A model generated the notes under the pieces. The model was not told the origin of the DNA and did no database searches. It worked only from the letters and a program-made list of their open reading frames with translations. From positions 5,291,290 through 5,355,289 of the forward strand of contig NC_081147.1 in the NCBI RefSeq assembly GCF_958295425.1: a stretch of DNA of 64,000 nt, written 5' to 3'. The position numbers and the translations under genes were made by a program. This stretch comes from Solea solea. Lineage: Eukaryota; Chordata; Actinopteri; Pleuronectiformes; Soleidae. Each line of letters opens with the position of its first letter. Position 1 is the stretch's first letter. Positions 58,176 through 64,000 of this stretch are shown here, in pieces.

Positions 58176-60479
58176 TACATGCAAGGCGTATAGGCATCAT
58201 TTTTAGGCTGTCTGACTAGCTGACTGAAATTCAAACACATTTAAAGCTGTGCTGAGCTGCTGGCAACTCTGTCCTGCTTTCTCTTTTGTTTCCTCCCTCT
58301 CATGTCTGCACTTGCATGCATTAGCATAAATGGAATGCAAACAATATGAGTCCAGGTCATAAATGTTGCATTTCATTTTTGCTGCTGAGATTTGAAGCAA
58401 GTTCTTTTTTTTTGTTTGTTTTGAGTGCTTTGCCTTGTGCATACACCCATGTGTGTTTTGTGTATTTGTCTCTGGGTAAAAAGGTTGAACACAAAATTTT
58501 ACTGAGAAATACAACTCAACGTGATTGGCTGTCTTTGGACTCCCTGCCACTTCATCAGAACAGCACAGACCCTGGCTTGTATCATATCTACTTCATGCTG
58601 CTTTTTTTTCTTTACTTGCTCTTTATCTTCTTTTCCTTCCCCTCAACCTTTGATACATGTAGACGGCAAGTACACACAGCCTACAAGAGAGTGGTTTGAT
58701 CTTCTCTGCCGAGCTCTGCAGTGTTCTTGGCATTGTTTGACATAGGCCGGTCTCGGGATGGCATGCACCAGATGGCATCAGCTTTGGATGAAGCTGAAAT
58801 GCCGGCGGGCCTCAACATGTCTGCAGCATTCAGAACAGACTTTTCTGAACTATTTATGGTGAAATGTAATGTATTTCACTGTTTTCTTGAATTTAAGACT
58901 GCATTTCAAATACGGGGATATCATAATAAAACAATTATACATCATCATCATCATCATCAATTGCTGAAAAAATAAACACTGGATATATTTTGAGACAAAA
59001 ACTTTGGTCCTACAGAGAGCTAGTTATTATATTCATTGGGAGACTATGAAATCAACCATTTCAAAACCAGATTTTTATATGCTTTACCTCAGATTTGTGA
59101 TAGTGTTTATACCACTAACTGGTTCTTCAGCTTGTATTCAGGAGTAATAATAGATCTTATATTTATTGTAATTTCTTATGTTTTAAATATATCAGCCTCA
59201 TGTAGTTTGTCTATGATGAACATGTTGCAAAAAGAAAAAAAACTGAAAAAAGAAAACACTCTAAGAGCATATACCGCTGCCAATACTTAAGTGCTCTACC
59301 AACAACCAACCTTTTTTTCCTTAATGCTCTGCTTTTTCACATATTCTGCCAGACACAGACACAATATTTCGTTTTCAAAGTACACTTTAAGATAGACTGA
59401 AGCAGGAGAGAAAAGGAGAAGGCACGCATGCAAAGGAGCCGCAAGTTACCTGCAGTCTCTATAAAGCCTCCATATGTGGTGCAGCTGCTCTACCACAAAC
59501 ATTCTGATCACCATAAAGTAGATTATTTGTTATCATTATACATAGTTGTTAACACCAGACTAACACAATAATTTGATTGTTTTCTGTCATGTACGTGTTC
59601 AGACTGTTGTGCATTCATCTAAGAATGTTTAAGTTCAAATTTGACCTAGAACAAAATCAAAGAAGTCAGAGTTCCCTTTTTTGTATTCCCATTTCTTGCT
59701 ATTGACACAATCCTGACAAACAGTACACGACTTTTTGCGCAAAAAACATAGTGAAGAAATCCCTTCAGTCATCCCGGGAAATGTGTCTGTACTTCATAGG
59801 CCTTTTTAAAATGGGAATCTACACGAGCAGCACGAACACAGTGTTGCTCACTGATCCTGAGACCTGGCATTTCAAAGTGATGATTCAGACGGCTGTAAAA
59901 CTTGCCATTAATCTGCTGGAACAGGAGAAATATATCATCAAACAGCAGAACATTACATGGTAGAAAAAAAAAAAACATGATAGAGTGCCAGTATGCAAAC
60001 TGTATGATGATGTATTAATATACACTCTGCTGCCTTTATATGCTTCTTGTTCACTCTTGTCTCTCTCTCACCCACTGTCAAAGAGCTCCCATTTGATTGG
60101 CAGCTTGCATGCAGCTGCTAATGTGAGGTTTGTGTTGTATGTGGTGAAAGGTCAGTGGGAAGTGACTGTTACGTGTGTGCCGGCAAAAAGATGGAAAGCA
60201 CCGTGTCTGATTAAGCGAGAATGGCCCGTGTCAAGCTCCGTGTCACCACTCACCTGCCACTATACCACATATTCCAATTAGCACCAGACGTATCGGCAGA
60301 TAAATAGACACAAACGTGTCGAGTTTGAGGAAGTGCTGTGGTCCCGAGGTGTTGAAGTGATTCAGTAGGTATTGTAGGTGTGTGAATGCACACTCACAAA
60401 GATACACACCAACACCTGGCAATGAAATGTGCTAAATTGCTTTAGGAGCCACGCTAACACACTATATTTGTGTTAATTA
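58176..60479. other. unique non-coding stretch, candidate conserved blocks
   Basis: An (ATC)n run is at 58940-58959. Blocks 59740-59965 and 60075-60285 are non-repetitive with balanced composition. The 70-codon frame at 59751-59963 has no domain. No exon is supported. Confidence 0.4.
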
Positions 60480-62690
60480 GTTTGTGATGATAGAATATTT
60501 TTTGTAAATGTTCTTTGCATTCAATGACTTTAATAACATCTTGGAGAACTCACCACAGATCTTCTGTGGATGTAGTCTGGTTTAAATCCTTCTGTCTCTT
60601 CAGGTAATCCCAAACACACTGGATGATGAGGGCTCTGTGTGGGTCACACCATCAAGTCTTGTTGTTCTTCTTAGAGATGCTTCTCAACACTCGAGCTACC
60701 GGAAATGATGTACCTACTAGAAAGATCATAGTGGCCATTTTGATTGTTCATACTTAATTTGCATATCATTTCAATAATTAAAGTACAAAGTGAAAATACA
60801 TATGTAATGTGAATAAACGTGATAGTATGAGGAAATATGAGGAAGCAAAATGTGAATTCTAACAAGTGAGAACATGTGTTAGTTAACAAATCCGTGAAAT
60901 TACAGATACAAGATTGAAGTCTTTTTTTTTTTCATTTATAACTCAATAGAAATGAATTGTTTCTTAACCTTAAAACTGTGTATTTCAATAATTCATTAAC
61001 ATATGTATATTAAAGCATTTCACTGCCTTCTCTTCCCCATCTCTTGCCGCTCCTGTCGGGGCTTGCACACCATGACGTGTCTGGCGAGGAGCACGATGAA
61101 GTTTCCCCTGTGTCATCAAAGCATTTTTTGAAAAGAACTGAGGCATTTATTGCAGCCAAGTCGAGGATATTATAAAAACACTGCCACTGGCCATCTAGAC
61201 TGAATACTTTCTCGCCATTTGATATGCTGATTTGTAGTAGGTTACCATGTCTGGTTTATCCTTTTCCCCACTCGTGGTGTTCACAGCTGTGTGGACAGTG
61301 CTCAAAATGCAGACATTGCAGACACAGGTGCTGAAAAGTGACAACGCCTCACACACTGAGTGGTAAACAGCGGCATTTGCGTCTTTACGGACGGGGGAAG
61401 TTCTCTTCAGATCTTATTGACTGTGCCAACCAGGCTCGTTGTCTTGGCTTGTAATGTTTTTGCCAACTTAAGTGAAGTAAAGAAGTTATCTGTAGTGATG
61501 TTCCTGCGTAAGGCTCCACCAATCTGTCCTGGCCTCCACGTCTCGTCTCTTCCCAGGTATATAATACACATATATCAGAAAAGTCAGGGTCCCATGGTCT
61601 TGTATGTTTAATTTCAACAAAGTTATTACTCTAAAAAAAATCAAAAATGGTCAAAATGACCCCTCATGGTAGAATAGTGTTAATGAGATGACATAAAAAC
61701 AGATTCATCCCTGATGGTATTGCATGATGCTTGTATTTCACAGCACTGAGGACACCGTTAATCCTGATCAAATGCCCATCTTGGGAACGTCCACTATGCT
61801 TCACGCTTGCCTGCAGACAGTTGTTAGAGTACTGCTCTACAGCCCTTCGGCAAACAAAATTGCCTACTCCTTCAGCCAAATATTACCCATTTTGACTCAT
61901 CAGTCCAGAGCTCCATTTTTCTGCACCCCAGTCATGTTTTCATGCTGAGTTGAGTCACTTAGCCTTGTTTCCACGTTGGTGGTCTGTCTATGAAGACCAC
62001 TTCTGGCTATATTCCTCCAGACGGTAGATGGGTGAATCTGGGTCCTACAGGTTTCTGCCACTCCTGAGCTAATGGCACTGCTGAACATACTGTATCTTCA
62101 AAGGGTAGTAAGCATGATGTGCCTTTCATCTGCCACATAAGTTTCCTTGGTCGACCACTGGGTCTACAGTCCTCAGTGTTGCCCATTTATTTGTGCTTTT
62201 TCAGAAGAGCTTGAACAGCACATATTAAAACCCCAGCCTGCTTTGAAATCTTTGCCTGGAAGAGAGCTTGAAGATGTAGTAGAACTCCCTTGTGTCTTGT
62301 TGCTGTACTCAGTCTTGCCATAGTGTATGACCTGTGACATGAAACGGTCTTCCACAAGCTCAAATTAGTAGGAGAGTCTGGCTGTTCCGCTCCCAGTTTT
62401 AAACCTCCTACACAGCTGTTTCTGTTTCAGTTAATGACTGTGTTTCAACCTATATGAAAATGATCATTAGCACGTTTGGTATAATTGGTTAATCACACCT
62501 GACAACCTACGAATTTGTAGAACTGATGCTGATTTGAAGGCAAATAGTGGCCACACTTACTGATTTGATTTGATTCAGATTTTCCTTCTGTTCACTCACT
62601 CAGCATTTTGTAAATTGCGCAAAATAAGAATTGGAATGTATATTCTCTTGGCAACTACCTAAAATGGCAAGGGCATTGCTTTGCAAGAGT
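60480..62690 (-). mobile_element. Tc1-like DNA transposon, transposase broken by a piggyBac insertion
   Basis: Read on the minus strand the pieces follow Tc1 transposase order: N-terminal 'KTEYSNKTQGSS' and 'SEKAQINGQH' (62180-62340), 'HPSTVWRNIARSGLHRQTT' (61985-62045), 'YSNNCLQASVKHSGRS' (61790-61840), 'RINGVLSAVKYKHHAIPSG' (61705-61770), then after the insertion 'WDYLKRQKDLNQTTSTEDLW' (60545-60610). Frameshifts and stops are frequent. Terminal inverted repeats are too decayed to define; ends are estimated from the sequence order. Confidence 0.9.
60688..61679 (-). mobile_element. piggyBac-like transposon, internally deleted, nested in Tc1
   Basis: The insert is flanked by TCAA (60684-60687, a changed TTAA) and TTAA (61680-61683). 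Its ends are imperfect inverted repeats: CACTcgagCTACC at the left and, reversed, CACTattCTACC at the right, plus an inner shared GGtCATTTTGA. The minus-strand translation contains ITTDNFFTSLKLAK (about 61458-61499), the block holding the second catalytic Asp of piggyBac transposase, then 'LVGTVNKI', a stop, 'RELPP', and 'ARKYSV' and 'FYNILDLAAINASVLFKK' (61125-61210). The GVD-DQ block with the third Asp and the first third of the protein are missing. Confidence 0.85.
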
Positions 62691-63172
62691 GTGCATACTG
62701 ACCATAATCCCTTCTCATGCCAGAAAACTTTTTGAATATGAACGTTGCACTCTAACTGTCACAGAAAACATTTGATTAACAGAAAGAACATGTGGTATAC
62801 AAAGTTTTGATTTGATGAAAAAGCCTATACATGATTGTTTTATTATCATTGTTATTAAATGGGTGGTATAGTCTTTATTATGAATTTTAGTCTTTTGAAT
62901 TCAATTGAATGTAGTTATATCACAACTGCCTGAATGAATAATTTTGTACCAAACCAGATACATTTTTCTTTCCAATGCTTAGCTCATGCTCCTGACTTTT
63001 AAAGCTTTATTTATAATAAATAAAGTTACCTTAGACGACAATAAATCAGCCAACACCCAACAAAAGAAAAGGCCAAGCACTATTTTATAATCAAAGCTGT
63101 TGGACTTACGTATGTACATACATTCATCCTCATTGAATCTCATAAAAGAGACTCTATTACCAGCAGTATGCA

Positions 63173-63174
<2 letters not shown>
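62691..63174. other. non-coding stretch
   Basis: Nothing recognised. Confidence 0.45.

Positions 63175-63207
<33 letters not shown>
63175..63207. repeat. (TG)n microsatellite
   Basis: About sixteen TG units, ending in GCGTGCG. Confidence 0.95.
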
Positions 63208-63211
<4 letters not shown>

Positions 63212-63455
63212 CGATGGGTTGAGGATGTTTGCAGCTTTGATGCCCCCACACAGTTGCAGTCAACCCAGTTCTGGATTCACACACATGTGTTAAAAGCTGC
63301 CCATTCAGGGTTTCTGGTATATGGTGGTCAATGAAGACAAAGAGGAGTCATGAAATATTAATACAGGCTATTGTGTTCGGCAGCGACTGGTAGTCTCCTT
63401 AATATGTGTGTTTGAATGTGTGTGCGTGTGCATGAGATTGTGGAGCACTGGGTAA
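63208..63455. other. non-coding stretch
   Basis: Nothing recognised apart from a TG-rich run at 63405-63432. Confidence 0.45.
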
Positions 63456-63458
63456 GTA

Positions 63459-63507
<49 letters not shown>

Positions 63508-63535
63508 ACTGTATAAATATATATACATGTATATC
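63456..63535. repeat. (TA)n microsatellite
   Basis: About 80 bases of TA/ATGT-type repeat with a central uninterrupted (TA) run. Confidence 0.95.
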
Positions 63536-64000
63536 TTATAGCACACAAACACAGTGTTAGTGCTGTGTGTGTCTGTTTTCATCCTTCCAGTGAGGTGCAG
63601 CGGGCCTTCCAAGAAGTACATGGCGCCGAGATAGATATGGTTCAATATGATGGCGTAAACTGATCAGCTTTGAAATGAAGATATATATGTGTGTCTGTAT
63701 GTCTCTCTCTCTATCTCTGTGTGTGTAATCATTTCATCCCCAATCTACCCTGGAGACAGTGTGTAACAATGTCTATGCTAAAATAATCCACTATAAATGA
63801 ACCCCCATTTATAGATTCTAATGAAATCCTAATTGCCAGCTTAATACAGTCCCCTATTTTTTATGGAGACATAAGTAATAGGCATGGGGACATGAAATTA
63901 TTTTATTAAGATATTTATTACGCCCATTTGACTCCCTTGCAATAAAGTTCAAAATTAGATCCAGCCTGAAGATTATCTAACAAATGGAATCATTTGAATC
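63536..64000. other. unique stretch at the window end, candidate conserved non-coding DNA
   Basis: 63590-63665 has a pyrimidine stretch ending 'ccttccag' followed by a 23-codon frame to a stop; an exon cannot be excluded but nothing identifies it. 63770-64000 is AT-rich with many TAAT-type homeodomain motifs and no repeat match. Confidence 0.3.

Noticed and set aside
1..64000. CRISPR arrays, operons, ribosome binding sites and prokaryotic mobile elements
   Set aside because: The repeat content is that of a vertebrate (fish) genome, and no regularly spaced direct repeats of CRISPR type were seen.

Overview
The window looks like intergenic or intronic DNA from a ray-finned (probably percomorph) fish. 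The evidence is its repeat content: L2-type LINE 3' ends finishing in an ATTGAATTGA tail, an eel-type L2 LINE ending in tandem TTACA, RTE (Rex3/BovB-like) fragments, an L1-clade element, Ty3/gypsy pieces, Tc1, piggyBac, hAT and PIF/Harbinger remnants, tRNA-derived SINEs with (GGAT)n-type tails, and dense (TG)n, (TA)n and (CTAT)n microsatellites. No host protein-coding exon, rRNA or true tRNA gene could be supported. The longest open frames (about 130-165 codons) are within what chance predicts for 128 kb of six-frame AT-rich sequence, or lie inside transposons.

Layout. 1-10 kb: SINE tail, L2 3' end, TTAA-flanked DNA transposon, SINE and eel-type L2 (minus strand), RTE tail. 10-20 kb: mostly unique sequence with a full-length tRNA-derived SINE (13.8 kb), a second SINE family, a spaced direct repeat, large microsatellites and a reverse transcriptase fragment. 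20-31 kb: a hAT-type MITE (22 kb), a PBX/MEIS-like motif cluster (23.3 kb), RTE and L2-type LINE fragments, a Harbinger remnant, a diverged tandem duplication (28 kb), then quiet unique sequence. 31-46 kb: two copies of one hAT-type MITE, a 200-base assembly gap (36330-36529), a CTCF-like motif (37.97 kb), a small GC-rich promoter-like patch (40.1-40.3 kb) and long unique AT-rich DNA. 46-56 kb: the transposon-rich core, with a Ty3/gypsy element (5' LTR, broken gag/protease/RT) interrupted by a SINE, a second L2 tail, a decayed L1 and a second LTR piece. 56-64 kb: unique sequence, then a Tc1 transposon interrupted at a TTAA by a deleted piggyBac element, then microsatellites.

Because there are no genes, nothing works together as a pathway. 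What can be read is a history of insertions (which element interrupts which) and a few candidate regulatory stretches. No novel coding system was found. The most informative observations are the piggyBac-in-Tc1 nest, a LINE-type mini-insertion with an exact 12-bp target duplication, the SINE-in-gypsy nest, several unnamed repeat pairs inside the window, and a perfect PBX-MEIS composite site. Family names rest on recognition from memory and translated motifs; no database was searched.
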